A stretch of 64,000 nucleotides of DNA, taken from assembly GCF_000422265.1 (NCBI RefSeq), contig NZ_AULL01000012.1, positions 372,001 through 436,000 of the forward strand, given 5' to 3'. The stretch comes from Kaistella palustris DSM 21579. GTDB taxonomy: Bacteria > Bacteroidota > Bacteroidia > Flavobacteriales > Weeksellaceae. Every line of letters starts with the position of its first letter. Position 1 is the first letter of the stretch. Both the position numbers and the translations under genes were made by a program. The notes under the pieces are model-generated. The model ran no database searches. It was not told the origin of the DNA and saw only the letters and a program-made list of their open reading frames with translations. Below, piece after piece: positions 24,463 through 33,988 of this stretch.

Positions 24463-27081
24463 ATGCAGATTTCAGATAAATACAGCCCCCAGGAAACAGA
24501 AAATAAATGGTACGCTTACTGGCTGAAAAACAATTACTTTCATTCCGAACCCAACGATAAACCGCCGTATACGATCGTAATCCCGCCACCAAACGTGACC
24601 GGAATTCTACACATGGGTCACATGCTGAACAATACGATACAGGATGTGCTGGTGCGCCGGGCCAGGATGCAGGGTTTCAACGCCTGTTGGGTGCCCGGAA
24701 CAGACCACGCTTCCATAGCTACCGAAGCAAAAGTTGTAGCCAAACTGAAAGCCGAAGGCATTAATAAAGAAGATATTTCCAGAGAGGTCTTCCTGAAGCA
24801 CGCTTGGGACTGGACAGATAAATATGGCGGAACTATTCTGGAACAGTTAAAGAAGCTCGGTTGTTCCTGCGATTGGGATAGAACAAGCTTCACCATGGAA
24901 CCCAAACTCTCCCGCCAGGTGATCAAATCATTTGTCGATCTTTATAATAAAGGACTTATTTACCGCGGCTACAGAATGGTAAACTGGGATCCGGAAGCCA
25001 AAACCAATATTTCCGATGAAGAGGTTATTTTTAAAGAACAAAATGGTAAGCTTTATTATTTGAAATATAAAGTGGAAGGTTCAGAGGAATTCATTTCTGT
25101 GGCAACTACACGGCCGGAAACCATCTTTGGTGATACCGCGGTCTGCATTAATCCAAATGATGAGCGCTATGCCCACCTCCGCGGAAAGAAGGTGATCGTA
25201 CCGATCGTAAACCGTGCAGTTCCGATAATTGAAGATGATTATGTAGATGTGGAGTTCGGGACTGGTGCGCTGAAAATCACGCCGGCACACGATACCAATG
25301 ATTACGAGATCGGTAAGCGCCACGGACTTCAGATGATCGATTCGCTGGATGAACATGCCAACCTGAACGGTTACGGCCAACATTATGCCGGCAAAAACCG
25401 CTTCATCGTACGTAAAGAAATTGCCAAAGAACTGGCGGAAAAAGGACTTCTGATCAAAGCAGAAGACTATGTAAACAAAGTGGGAACCTCCGAGCGGACG
25501 GGCGCGGTAATCGAACCAAAAGTTTCCGTGCAGTGGTTTTTGAAAATGGCCGACCTTGCAAAACCTGCACTGGATGTCGTGATGAACGATGAAATAAAAT
25601 TTCATCCGGAAAAATTCAAGAATACCTACAAACATTGGATGGAAAACATACGCGACTGGAATATATCGCGGCAGCTTTGGTGGGGACAGCAAATCCCGGC
25701 TTACTTTTTCGGCGATGGCGAAAATGATTTTGTAGTGGCTGAAACCATGGAGGGGGCGCTGGAACTCGCCCGAGATAAAGCGATGGATCAGACTCTGGAA
25801 ATCTCTGATCTTCGGCAGGATGACGACGCACTTGATACTTGGTTCTCGAGCTGGCTTTGGCCAATGTCGGTTTTTGACGGGATTTCATCGCCTGATAATA
25901 AGGAGATCAATTACTACTATCCAACCTCAGATCTCGTGACCGGTCCGGATATCATCTTTTTCTGGGTGGCACGAATGATTATGGCGGGACTCGAATACCG
26001 CAGCGAAGTACCCTTTAAAAATGTATACTTCACAGGAATCGTGCGCGACAAGCAGCGGCGTAAAATGTCGAAATCACTCGGTAACTCGCCCGATCCAATT
26101 GAGCTGATGGAAAAATATGGTGCTGATGGCGTCCGTGTCGGAATTCTTTTAAGTTCTGCCGCAGGAAATGATCTTCTTTTCGACGAAGAATTAATGTTGC
26201 AGGGAAGAAATTTTGCCACCAAGATCTGGAACGCTTATAAACTCGTACAGGGTTGGAAAAAAGATGAAACCATTAAAGCAAATCCTGCAGACATGCAGGC
26301 GATCAATTGGTTCGGTGAGCAGACGAAAAAAACAATCGCGGAAATTACCGTTCAGTTCGAAAAGTTCCGCATTTCCGATGCACTGCATCTGGTTTATAAA
26401 TTAATTTGGGATGATTTCTGCTCCTGGTATCTCGAAGCGGTGAAGCCGAATTATGGCGAAGCTGTTTCGCAGGAAGTTTATCTCAGAACAATCGCCTATT
26501 TCGAGGATCTTTTAAAACTTCTTCATCCTTTTATGCCATTTTTGACCGAAGAACTGTGGCAGCACATTGCAGTACGAACCACGGATGATGCGCTTGTAAT
26601 TACGCAGCAGCCAAAGGAATCAGATTTTGATAAGGAAATCATTCAGAATTTTGAGGTATCTAAGGAGGTGATTTCAGGCGTCCGGAATTACCGCCAAAGT
26701 AAAGGCATTTCGCCGCGCGAGGAAGTTGAGGTCTTTACCAATGCAAAGGAATTTAATAATCTGGAACTTATATGTAAGCTGGCAAATATTTCCCGGGTTC
26801 ATTTTGCTGAAAAGACTGACAAACCAAGCTTTTCCTTTTTAGTCGGTGGTACCGAAATTTCTATACCACTCAGCGAAAATCTGGATCTGGCCGAAGAAAA
26901 ATCGAAAACCGAAGAAGAAATTAAATATTTAAAAGGATTTTTGATATCGGTACAGAAAAAACTTTCAAATGAAAAATTTATGGCCGGAGCACCACAACAG
27001 GTCGTGGACAATGAACTGAAAAAGCAAAAGGATGCGCAGGACAAAATAGTTCTTTTGGAAGAGAAATTAAAAACGCTGTAA
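24463..27081 (+). CDS. valS: Valine-tRNA ligase
   Basis: Charges tRNA-Val with valine. The 872-residue class I synthetase has the HIGH-type motif HMGHM in PPPNVTGILHMGHMLN (about 47-50), an inserted editing domain (about 190-340, with TTRPETIFGDTA), the KMSKS motif in RRKMSKSLGNSPDP (about 530), an anticodon-binding helical domain, and a C-terminal coiled coil (about 800-872, KKLSNEKFMAGAP). The C-terminal arm and the PPNVTG core separate ValRS from IleRS. Length is normal for Bacteroidota. Confidence 0.97.
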   Translation: MQISDKYSPQETENKWYAYWLKNNYFHSEPNDKPPYTIVIPPPNVTGILHMGHMLNNTIQDVLVRRARMQGFNACWVPGTDHASIATEAKVVAKLKAEGINKEDISREVFLKHAWDWTDKYGGTILEQLKKLGCSCDWDRTSFTMEPKLSRQVIKSFVDLYNKGLIYRGYRMVNWDPEAKTNISDEEVIFKEQNGKLYYLKYKVEGSEEFISVATTRPETIFGDTAVCINPNDERYAHLRGKKVIVPIVNRAVPIIEDDYVDVEFGTGALKITPAHDTNDYEIGKRHGLQMIDSLDEHANLNGYGQHYAGKNRFIVRKEIAKELAEKGLLIKAEDYVNKVGTSERTGAVIEPKVSVQWFLKMADLAKPALDVVMNDEIKFHPEKFKNTYKHWMENIRDWNISRQLWWGQQIPAYFFGDGENDFVVAETMEGALELARDKAMDQTLEISDLRQDDDALDTWFSSWLWPMSVFDGISSPDNKEINYYYPTSDLVTGPDIIFFWVARMIMAGLEYRSEVPFKNVYFTGIVRDKQRRKMSKSLGNSPDPIELMEKYGADGVRVGILLSSAAGNDLLFDEELMLQGRNFATKIWNAYKLVQGWKKDETIKANPADMQAINWFGEQTKKTIAEITVQFEKFRISDALHLVYKLIWDDFCSWYLEAVKPNYGEAVSQEVYLRTIAYFEDLLKLLHPFMPFLTEELWQHIAVRTTDDALVITQQPKESDFDKEIIQNFEVSKEVISGVRNYRQSKGISPREEVEVFTNAKEFNNLELICKLANISRVHFAEKTDKPSFSFLVGGTEISIPLSENLDLAEEKSKTEEEIKYLKGFLISVQKKLSNEKFMAGAPQQVVDNELKKQKDAQDKIVLLEEKLKTL

Positions 27082-27168
27082 ATACCAAACTTAGGAACAA
27101 AAAAAAGACTGGTACGTAAAACATATTTGCGTATCGGTTTTTCTTTTATCTTTACTATATTCGTAATT

Positions 27169-27807
27169 ATGAAACATGTGGAAAATATAGCGCAGCTTTT
27201 CAGCAAGAAATTTGTCGAGAATCCCTCAATAGAAACCTTCGATGCAGGTCTGATCAACTTGCCTACAGGAAGGCTTGTCGCTTGTGATCCGTTGATTACG
27301 AATGACATGAAGGAGTTCAGGATCAATTTTCCGCAGGGTGAATTTCCGGTGCTCGTACACCGCGAAAAAGACAGCAACTGTGTAGCGTATGTAGAAATTA
27401 TTTTTTCCGACAGCGAAGTGTCCGACTGGAAACTCGCCACCACACACGATCAAAACACCGAAGACTTGCAGGATGAAGAAATATTCGGCTATCCTGTGGA
27501 AAGTGGAATGGGCTGTTTTATGGATGTCGAAACGCAGGAATGCCTGAATCACCTCGAAAAAAAACTTTTTCACAGCAAAGGCGCAGAATTTATGGGGATA
27601 TACGAGGAATTCTTCCACGAATATTTTTTTGATGAAAACGGTGCCATTGATCAATACGCCTTTTTAAAACCTGATGCTGAAAAAGAAGGAAATATATTTG
27701 CCTTTGAAACAGGTTATGGCGAAGGATTTTATGCCAGTTACATCGGCTTTGCAAAAGACAATCAGCCCGTAAAGATAGTAACTGAGTTCATCGAGATCGG
27801 AAGTTAA
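27169..27807 (+). CDS. DUF4241 domain-containing protein
   Basis: A 212-residue soluble protein. I chose ATG 27169 (MKHVENIAQLFSKKF) over an upstream start that would add a hydrophobic, non-homologous stretch. DUF4241 features are LPTGRLVACDPLI near residue 35, the GYPVESGMGCFMD block near 105, and the C-terminal GYGEGFYASYIGFA near 183. The fold is beta-rich; these proteins are found in bacteria, often as stand-alone immunity-like or regulatory proteins, with no known activity. No toxin-like partner is adjacent, and it lies between valS and a ribokinase gene. Confidence 0.85.
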   Translation: MKHVENIAQLFSKKFVENPSIETFDAGLINLPTGRLVACDPLITNDMKEFRINFPQGEFPVLVHREKDSNCVAYVEIIFSDSEVSDWKLATTHDQNTEDLQDEEIFGYPVESGMGCFMDVETQECLNHLEKKLFHSKGAEFMGIYEEFFHEYFFDENGAIDQYAFLKPDAEKEGNIFAFETGYGEGFYASYIGFAKDNQPVKIVTEFIEIGS

Positions 27808-27868
27808 TTTAAGTTAAATATTTCCTGATGAATTTTATAAATAATAAATTTGACAGATAGTTACCGGG

Positions 27869-27895
27869 GCGCGATTTATCGCGTCTTTGTCTTTA
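27869..27895 (+). terminator. Weak terminator-like hairpin
   Basis: A GC-rich short stem (GCGCGA and TCGCGT) is followed by a T-rich stretch between the DUF4241 and ribokinase genes. The tail is interrupted, so the call is weak. Confidence 0.4.
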
Positions 27896-27926
27896 TTAAC
27901 CGCATGCTTTTAAAACTTCAGAATTC

Positions 27927-28820
27927 ATGATACTTTCATCAGACCAGCCGAAAATAATTGTAGTGGGAAGTTCTTCCATCGATCTGGTGCTCGATACCAA
28001 ATATCTCCCCAAGCCTAATGAAACGGTAATGGCCGAGAAGTCGGAAAGCTTTTTCGGGGGCAAAGGCGCAAATCAGGCGGTTGCAACGGCACGTTTGGGT
28101 GCAAGTGTATACTTTATCGGCTGCGTGGGCATGGATCCGTTCGGGCAGCAGATCATGCGGAATCTTGTAGAGGAAAATGTAAATGTAGGTTTTGTAGTAG
28201 AAACCGAAGATGCCGCCACAGGAACTGCGTACGTCACCAGTTGCGAGGGAATCAATACCATTGTGGTGGTACCCGCGTCTAACTATTGCCTCACTACCGA
28301 ACATGTGGCAGCTGCAGAAAAATTCTTCTCCACTGCAGACCTCATTCTACTTCAACTTGAAGTTCCTATGGAAGTTGTGGAATTTACAGTAGAACTCGCA
28401 AAGAAAAATAACAAGAAGATCGGGATTTACGCGTCACCTGCAAAAAAACTGTCGCCTCAGGTAATTGAAGCGGCTACTTTCATCGTGGCAAAGCGAAATG
28501 AACTTTCACTTGTGTTTGGCGAAGATAAGCGCGAGAAAATTCTTACCAAATATCCCAATAAACTTTTTGTCCGCGACGATTCCAATTCCACCACTTATTT
28601 CAATGGCTCGGAGATGAAATACCACCGGAATGATCACGATTCGGTGTGGCACAAAATCGGTATGGGCGATGCCTTTACTTCCGGTTTTGCCATTGCGCTG
28701 TGTCACGGGAATTCAGTTGACGAGTGCGTGAAATTTGGAAATGATATTTCCGTAAAAGTCGCCGAGAGCCGTGGCTCACAAACAGGACTGCCTTATCTGG
28801 CAGACTTTCCGCAGGAGTAA
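27927..28820 (+). CDS. rbsK: Ribokinase-like PfkB-family sugar kinase
   Basis: Phosphorylates ribose or a related sugar. The 297-residue protein has the PfkB N-terminal signature FFGGKGANQAVATARLG (about 42-58), a mid-protein beta lid, and the second PfkB signature as IGMGDAFTSGFAIAL (about 244-258), with catalytic Asp248. In most ribokinases this reads TGAGDAF; here the alanine before GD is methionine, a mild change. A ribose transporter or other rbs gene is not adjacent, so the substrate is not certain and the symbol follows family resemblance. Confidence 0.78.
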   Translation: MILSSDQPKIIVVGSSSIDLVLDTKYLPKPNETVMAEKSESFFGGKGANQAVATARLGASVYFIGCVGMDPFGQQIMRNLVEENVNVGFVVETEDAATGTAYVTSCEGINTIVVVPASNYCLTTEHVAAAEKFFSTADLILLQLEVPMEVVEFTVELAKKNNKKIGIYASPAKKLSPQVIEAATFIVAKRNELSLVFGEDKREKILTKYPNKLFVRDDSNSTTYFNGSEMKYHRNDHDSVWHKIGMGDAFTSGFAIALCHGNSVDECVKFGNDISVKVAESRGSQTGLPYLADFPQE

Positions 28821-28917
28821 CTGCTGTTTTTCGCATATCAAAATTTATTCTTGTCTTTCCTAATTTTTATATTTTTAAAGAATATTTCACCGGTTTTCAG
28901 GTGGGAGTTCATACAAA

Positions 28918-29757
28918 ATGCAGGAACTTTTTTTAAACACTGCAGACGGCTTTCCACTGTCTGTAAAAATATTCGAGCCGTCCCAACCCAACGGAAAATT
29001 ACTGCTGATCAACTCGGCAACCGGCGTAAAACAGCAGATTTATTTTTCGTTTGCCAAATTTTTTGCCGCACAGGGTTTTACTGTAATTACTTACGACTAC
29101 CGTGGTATAGGCGAGTCCAAACCCGCCGATATAAGAAATTTCCATGCCTCCATGAGGATTTGGGGAAACGAAGATTTTAAAACACTCACCACTTTTATTA
29201 AGGAGAATTATAAGGATCACGAAAAATATGGTCTCGGACATTCTGTGGGTGCATTGATCATCGGCATGAATCCCGATGCTTTTTTTTTCAAAAAGTTCAT
29301 TTTCGTTGCCACTCAGGATGCCTATTTTGGCAATCTGAAGTTTGGTGTAGCTGTTACTGCACTGTTGGGTTTTGGGTTGGCTTTGCCGCTCACGACTTCA
29401 GTTTTGGGTTATTTCCCGGCACATTTTTTCGGGCTTGGGGAATCCCTGCCCAAAGGTGTGGCGTATGACTGGCAGACTTTAATTTTAAATAAAGAATCAA
29501 CCGCCGGACTTTATGAAAAAGCGCAGAAAGAAGTAGCCGCCAGTTTAGACAAGGAAACGCTTATCCTTCATGCAGAAGATGATGCGTGGGTCACACGAAA
29601 AGGCATGGGAAATCTCCTGAACAATGTCTATCCGAATTTGAAAGCAACTTTCCGCGAAATTAAGATTTGCGAGTCGCCGAGGGCGGAGATCGGCCATATC
29701 AATTTTTTCCGGAGTTTTAATAAAGACCTTTGGCAAATAATTTTAAATGACCTTTAG
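28918..29757 (+). CDS. Alpha/beta hydrolase
   Basis: A 279-residue protein with the alpha/beta hydrolase fold. The nucleophile is probably Ser109 in GLGHSVGAL; the acid is likely in LHAEDDAWV (about residue 220), and the histidine is in GHINFF (about 261). The N-terminal DYRGIGESKP turn is characteristic. The DGFPLSVKIFEP start and overall length resemble serine aminopeptidase-like (S33) hydrolases. No signal peptide is seen, so it is cytoplasmic. The substrate is unknown. It is followed by a two-way terminator. Confidence 0.85.
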   Translation: MQELFLNTADGFPLSVKIFEPSQPNGKLLLINSATGVKQQIYFSFAKFFAAQGFTVITYDYRGIGESKPADIRNFHASMRIWGNEDFKTLTTFIKENYKDHEKYGLGHSVGALIIGMNPDAFFFKKFIFVATQDAYFGNLKFGVAVTALLGFGLALPLTTSVLGYFPAHFFGLGESLPKGVAYDWQTLILNKESTAGLYEKAQKEVAASLDKETLILHAEDDAWVTRKGMGNLLNNVYPNLKATFREIKICESPRAEIGHINFFRSFNKDLWQIILNDL

Positions 29758-29762
29758 TTAAA

Positions 29763-29792
29763 GTCCGGAAGCTTTTAAAACTTCCGGATTTT
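29763..29792. terminator. Bidirectional terminator between convergent genes
   Basis: The stem GTCCGGAAG and CTTCCGGAT, with an A/T-rich loop and T-rich or A-rich flanks, can end both the hydrolase transcript (plus) and the sigma-operon transcript (minus). Confidence 0.75.
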
Positions 29793-29795
29793 CAA

Positions 29796-30389
29796 TTAAT
29801 GGAATTGATTTTCAAGATTTTTCAGTTCGGATAAGATACCGTCGAGTTTTGCATCCTGCCTTTTAATTTCTTTTTTACCCAGATAAAAGTATGCGAAAAA
29901 CAGCCAGGCGTACGTGATCGAAAGTGCCAAAATCATCTTCCACGGCTCCACATTTTTTAGCATCTCGTACAGGTAAACTCCTACTGCAGCGCCAAGTATT
30001 ATGTAATAAACCGGCATATTCCAGTGTCTCTGATTCTTCTGGAATTCCCGGAAATCCTGCCATTGTTTCAGATGAGTGCCCGGTTTATGACTTTCGTCGA
30101 TCTTAGTGATTTTATTTGCTGTAAAAAGCATCAGCAATGCCTGCAGGAAACAGGCTGCGGCAACCAGGATCACCGACGAAATAATGGGCGTTGTCTGCAG
30201 TACTGCATCGAAATTGTACAACAGGACGAGGATGAAAATACCTGTGAGAATCAGTAATACGGCGCCTTTAATATAAGTGTTTTTTAGTTTCATACGATTG
30301 GATTTTATGGTTGATAAATTTGATTTTTTTGCAGGAACCTCGGTTTCAGACTGTTTCCATAGGTTTTCCAGTTCTTTAAATTCTTCCAT
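29796..30389 (-). CDS. Membrane protein coupled to the ECF sigma factor, possible regulator
   Basis: A 197-residue protein with a soluble N-terminus (MEEFKELENLWKQSETE), four predicted membrane helices (about 36-56, 66-88, 125-145 and 152-172) and a charged C-terminus (KKEIKRQDAKLDGILSELKN). The start overlaps the end of the sigma-factor gene by 14 bp, so the two are translationally coupled. ECF sigma factors are often followed by membrane anti-sigma factors, so that role is plausible. No known anti-sigma zinc motif (HxxxCxxC) or DUF is recognised, and many flavobacterial sigma genes are followed by such proteins without proof of inhibition. Confidence 0.7.
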   Translation of the reverse strand: MEEFKELENLWKQSETEVPAKKSNLSTIKSNRMKLKNTYIKGAVLLILTGIFILVLLYNFDAVLQTTPIISSVILVAAACFLQALLMLFTANKITKIDESHKPGTHLKQWQDFREFQKNQRHWNMPVYYIILGAAVGVYLYEMLKNVEPWKMILALSITYAWLFFAYFYLGKKEIKRQDAKLDGILSELKNLENQFH

Positions 30390-30861
30390 GATTAGTATAT
30401 ATTTCGTGAAGTTCTTTTTTAATTCTGTGAATTTTTACGCGCAGATTATTTTCGGTAATTCCGGTGATCTCTGCAATTTCTTCGTACGGTTTTTCCTCCA
30501 AAACCAAGGTGATGATGATCCGTTCGCTTTCTTTTAATTTGCTGATGCTTTCGTAAAGCCGGTTAATTTCTTTCGAATTATCCAGCGTTTCTTCATACAC
30601 CAGTTTTGAAAGGATTGCTTCCGAATTTTGGTCTTTATTTTTTTCTTTTTTAATGCCCACCAAACAAGTGTTTATGGCAATTCTGTAAATCCAGGTTCCG
30701 ATTTTACTTTCGCCCCGAAATTTTGGCAAACTGTTCCAAACCGCAATCCAGGTTTCCTGATGAAGATCGTCTGCAAATAATTTGTCGCCGGAATAACTCA
30801 AACATAGTTTGTACATCCTTGGCGAAAATTCCTGATAAAGCTGATCGAAGTCGTAGGTCAT
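30376..30861 (-). CDS. ECF-type RNA polymerase sigma factor
   Basis: A 161-residue sigma-70 family protein with only regions 2 and 4. Region 2 (about 5-75) includes DDLHQETWIAVWNSLPKFRG and the following IGTWIYRIAINTCLVG, the promoter-melting helix. Region 4 (about 100-155) contains ERIIITLVLEEKPYEEIAEI and TENNLRVKIHRIKKELHEI, a helix-turn-helix for -35 recognition. It is the first gene of a two-gene operon with the membrane protein that overlaps its end. The regulon is unknown; the upstream region holds no obvious matching autoregulatory promoter. Confidence 0.92.
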   Translation of the reverse strand: MTYDFDQLYQEFSPRMYKLCLSYSGDKLFADDLHQETWIAVWNSLPKFRGESKIGTWIYRIAINTCLVGIKKEKNKDQNSEAILSKLVYEETLDNSKEINRLYESISKLKESERIIITLVLEEKPYEEIAEITGITENNLRVKIHRIKKELHEIYTNHGRI

Positions 30862-31075
30862 CTCCTGAGAATTTGATGATGGTTGTCTGCGTGTAATTCT
30901 TTTTCCATTGATGATTATTTAAGCGTGACGAAAATTACGTTTTCTGATTCTGTACATTGGATGCAAACAGTCCGGAATTATTACAGAAATTTTAAATAAA
31001 ATTGTTGAATGGTTAAAAGAAGGATTTCAGCGCATATTTTAAATTCCCTAAATTTACATCAAGCATTAGAAAAAA

Positions 31076-31645
31076 ATGAAAATATATACCAAAACCGGCG
31101 ACAAAGGCGAAACTGCACTTTACGGCGGCACCCGTGTTTCCAAAGCTTCCGCAAGAGTAGAATCTTACGGAAATATCGATGAACTCAATTCATTTATCGG
31201 TTCTGCAAAATGCGAAATCACGGATGAAAAAGTTTTAGATCAACTCAAAAAAATTCAGTTCGATTTATTTACAGTAGGTTCAGAATCCGCAACTCCGACT
31301 GACAAACTCACTTTAGCCAATGGAAAATCCCGCTTGGCTTTAATGATTTCGGAAGTGGAAATTGAAGAACTGGAAAACTGGATGGACGAATTTGAAAAAG
31401 AATTAAAACCACTCCAATATTTTATTCTTCCCGGCGGCGGAAAAGGTCCAACTTCCCTGCATATCTGCAGAACTGTTTGCAGAAGAGCGGAAAGAAGTTT
31501 GGTTTTTTTGAATGAATCGGAAGAAGTTCGGCCGGAACTGATCAAATATCTGAACCGACTTTCAGATTATTTGTTTGTTTTGGCGCGTTATATTTCTCAT
31601 TTGCACAATGAACCAGAAGAATACTGGAACCCAAATGACCGATAA
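31076..31645 (+). CDS. Cob(I)alamin adenosyltransferase, PduO type
   Basis: Transfers the adenosyl group of ATP to cob(I)alamin to form coenzyme B12. The 189-residue protein has the PduO-type start MKIYTKTGDKGETALYGGTR (ATP-binding), RVESYGNIDELNSFIG (about 28-43), and the C-terminal half RTVCRRAERSLVFL and LNRLSDYLFVLAR, which lines the active site between subunits. No other cobalamin gene or B12 riboswitch is visible nearby. It overlaps the start of the thiamine pyrophosphokinase gene by 11 to 38 bp, so the two cofactor genes are cotranscribed. Confidence 0.93.
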   Translation: MKIYTKTGDKGETALYGGTRVSKASARVESYGNIDELNSFIGSAKCEITDEKVLDQLKKIQFDLFTVGSESATPTDKLTLANGKSRLALMISEVEIEELENWMDEFEKELKPLQYFILPGGGKGPTSLHICRTVCRRAERSLVFLNESEEVRPELIKYLNRLSDYLFVLARYISHLHNEPEEYWNPNDR

Positions 31646-32255
31646 AGCTTTACTTTTCATCAACGGAATTCCTCCGAAAAATCTTCCCGAAACGGAAGTT
31701 TATTCTTTGATTGCAGCTACAGATGGCGCTTTTCATTACTTAAAAGAAAAGAATTTCCCGCTTGAAAAACTGGATTTTATTTCAGGCGATTTCGATTCGC
31801 ATTCCGGAAATGATGAAAATGTTTACCAGGAAAAATTCATTTATACGCCCGATCAGAACAAAACCGATTTTCAGAAATCACTTGAAATTATTGCAGAGAA
31901 AGGATTTAAAAAAGTAGATGTCTATGGCGGCAGCGGTGCCGAAATGGATCATTTTCTCGGGAATCTTACCGTAGCTTTTATTTTTAAAGACGCACTGGAA
32001 ATCACTTTTTTCGATGAATTTTCATCGTATTTTTTTGCACCTAAAGATTTAGTTTTAGAAAATGTAAAAGGGAAAACAGTTTCGCTTTATCCTTTTCCCA
32101 AAACTGTAAATATTATAACTACGGGCTTGAAATGGCCTTTAACAAAAGAAAATCTTGATCTTACCACCAGAATCGGCACGCGGAACATTGCTGTGGATGA
32201 ACGCGTAACAATTGATTTTGAAAATGGCGCGCTGGTCATTTTCCTGTCAAGATAG
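31635..32255 (+). CDS. Thiamine pyrophosphokinase
   Basis: Forms thiamine diphosphate from thiamine and ATP. With the ATG at 31635 (MTDKALLFINGIPPK) the protein has 206 residues; an ATG at 31608 would add nine residues and is also possible. Motifs are ATDGAFHYL, ISGDFDSHSG (about 53-62), the metal/substrate-binding TPDQNKTDFQKSLEII, and VYGGSGAEMDHFLGNL (about 99-114). The C-terminal beta domain includes KGKTVSLYPF and TRIGTRNIA. The start lies inside the end of the adenosyltransferase gene, which indicates coupled translation. Confidence 0.9.
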   Translation: MTDKALLFINGIPPKNLPETEVYSLIAATDGAFHYLKEKNFPLEKLDFISGDFDSHSGNDENVYQEKFIYTPDQNKTDFQKSLEIIAEKGFKKVDVYGGSGAEMDHFLGNLTVAFIFKDALEITFFDEFSSYFFAPKDLVLENVKGKTVSLYPFPKTVNIITTGLKWPLTKENLDLTTRIGTRNIAVDERVTIDFENGALVIFLSR

Positions 32256-32374
32256 AGGCAGTGCAGCAGTAACCGGCTCAGGCCTGGTTTTCTGCCAAAG
32301 CCAACGGAATACAGTGTAAACCCACTTTTTTTTCTCAACTTTGCAAAACAAATCTGTAAACAGTTGCCCCGAAA

Positions 32375-33766
32375 ATGAAAATTAAATATTCAGAACTTAT
32401 TGATCAAACCCTTTATTTCCCAACCGAAGAATTCAACGTTGCGGAAAATCATCTGCAATTTCACGATATACCTCTGATGGAGTTGGTGGAGGAGTTTGGC
32501 ACGCCTCTGAAATTTAATTACCTGCCGAAGATCTCGATGAATATCGAGCGGGCAAAGGCCTGGTTCAAGGAGGCTATTGAGAAAAATGATTATAAAAAAG
32601 GCTATAGATATTGCTATTGTACAAAATCGAGCCAGTTCGCATTTGTTGTTGAAGAGGCGCTGAAAAATGATATTTCATTGGAAACTTCTTCCGCTTACGA
32701 TATGGACATCATCCGTTCGCTTTACGAAAAAGGCAAATACGGAAAAGATGTGGAGGTGATCTGCAACGGCTTTAAAACCGATGATTATCTGGCAAAAATT
32801 TCTGATCTCATTAATAACGGTTTTCAGAATATCATTCCTATTCTCGATAATTACCGCGAGCTCGATAAACTTACCGAAAGTATCGATACCACTTTTAACA
32901 TCGGCATCAGGATCGCCTCCGAAGAAGAACCTAAGTTTGAGTTTTATACCTCGCGTCTCGGAATTGGGTACAAGGATATCATTCCCTATTACAGTCAGAA
33001 AATCGCTGACCATCCGAATGCAAGACTGAAGATGCTTCATTTTTTCATCAACACCGGAATTAAGGATACCGCATATTACTGGAACGAACTTTATAAATGC
33101 TTGCGCGTATACGCACGTCTGAAAAAGATTGCGCCGGAAGTTGATTCGCTTAATATCGGCGGTGGTTTTCCGATAAAAACCTCTTTAAATTTCGACTACG
33201 ATTACCAGTATATGGTGAATGAAATCGTGTCCCAGATCAAGAAATTCTGCGAAGAAGAAGGTGTGGAAGAACCAAATATCTATACCGAGTTTGGTAGTTT
33301 TACCGTTGGCGAAAGTGGCGGCCATCTTTATAAAATCATTTCCCAGAAACGCCAGAACGACCGTGAGAAATGGAACATGATCGACTCTTCATTTATGACG
33401 ACTTTGCCAGATACGTGGGCGATTTCGCGAAAATTCATTATGCTGCCGCTCAACCGTTGGGAAGATACTTACGAACGGGTTTTTCTGGGCGGATTGACCT
33501 GTGATTCAGACGATTACTACAATTCTGAGCAACACACAAATGCGATTTACCTGCCGGTTTTCAGCGAGACAAAACCATTATACATAGGATTTTTCCACAC
33601 CGGCGCATACCAGGAAACAATTGGCGGTTACGGCGGCGTGCATCACTGTCTGATGCCGCAACCGAAACATATCCTGATTGATAAAGATGAAGAGGGGAAT
33701 TTCACTTATAAGGTGTTCCGCGAAGAACAGAAAGCCGAAGATGTCTTGAAAATTTTGGGATATTAA
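32375..33766 (+). CDS. speA: Arginine decarboxylase, PLP-barrel type
   Basis: Converts arginine to agmatine, the first step of putrescine and spermidine formation. The 463-residue protein has an alanine-racemase-like PLP barrel: the PLP lysine is probably Lys84 in YCYCTKSSQFAF, and the phosphate-binding loop is in LNIGGGFPIKTS (about 263-274). The C-terminal domain has the substrate Cys in LGGLTCDSDDYY (about 376-387) and YQETIGGYGGVHHC (about 415-428). It is shorter than E. coli SpeA (about 658 residues) but usual for the flavobacterial form. Agmatinase, the next enzyme, is 2.6 kb downstream on the same strand. Confidence 0.9.
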   Translation: MKIKYSELIDQTLYFPTEEFNVAENHLQFHDIPLMELVEEFGTPLKFNYLPKISMNIERAKAWFKEAIEKNDYKKGYRYCYCTKSSQFAFVVEEALKNDISLETSSAYDMDIIRSLYEKGKYGKDVEVICNGFKTDDYLAKISDLINNGFQNIIPILDNYRELDKLTESIDTTFNIGIRIASEEEPKFEFYTSRLGIGYKDIIPYYSQKIADHPNARLKMLHFFINTGIKDTAYYWNELYKCLRVYARLKKIAPEVDSLNIGGGFPIKTSLNFDYDYQYMVNEIVSQIKKFCEEEGVEEPNIYTEFGSFTVGESGGHLYKIISQKRQNDREKWNMIDSSFMTTLPDTWAISRKFIMLPLNRWEDTYERVFLGGLTCDSDDYYNSEQHTNAIYLPVFSETKPLYIGFFHTGAYQETIGGYGGVHHCLMPQPKHILIDKDEEGNFTYKVFREEQKAEDVLKILGY

Positions 33767-33767
33767 A

Positions 33768-33988
33768 ATTCCCCTTCTTTGAAGGGGTGGATTTTTGCGA
33801 CAGCAAAAAGACGGGGTAGTTTTTAGGAGCAACCCAGTTTCCGCTTTCTTTCAAAACCCGTCCCGCTTTCCACTATATCTTTTTCTTTTTTCCAGAAAAA
33901 AAGAAAAAGGATGCCGTTCCAATCGGGGCTAAAATTTCCGGCAGTTTGTCATTGCGAGGCACGAAGCAATCCCTAAATTAACTTCTCG
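33768..33988 (+). repeat. Interspersed repeat cluster after speA (copy 1)
   Basis: The region holds a short palindrome CCCCTTC/GAAGGGG, then GGGGTAGTTTTTAGGAGC, then a segment rich in T and A runs (33861-33912), then an 85-bp core at 33903-33987 (GAAAAAGGATGCCGTTCCAA to ACTTCTC) that reappears at 35251-35334 in the same direction with about 80% identity. It includes GTCATTGCGAGGCACGAAGC, a motif I know from intergenic repeats in many bacteria. The core runs into the last codons of the DUF5808 gene. It looks like a REP-type intergenic element. Confidence 0.65.

Noticed and set aside
25081..25692. 203-codon frame antisense to valS
   Set aside because: Fully inside a conserved synthetase gene on the other strand, no homology pattern, typical chance frame.
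26799..27443. 214-codon frame antisense to the end of valS and the start of the DUF4241 gene
   Set aside because: Low-complexity Ser/Phe-rich translation mirroring Lys/Glu-rich coding DNA; both sense genes are well supported.
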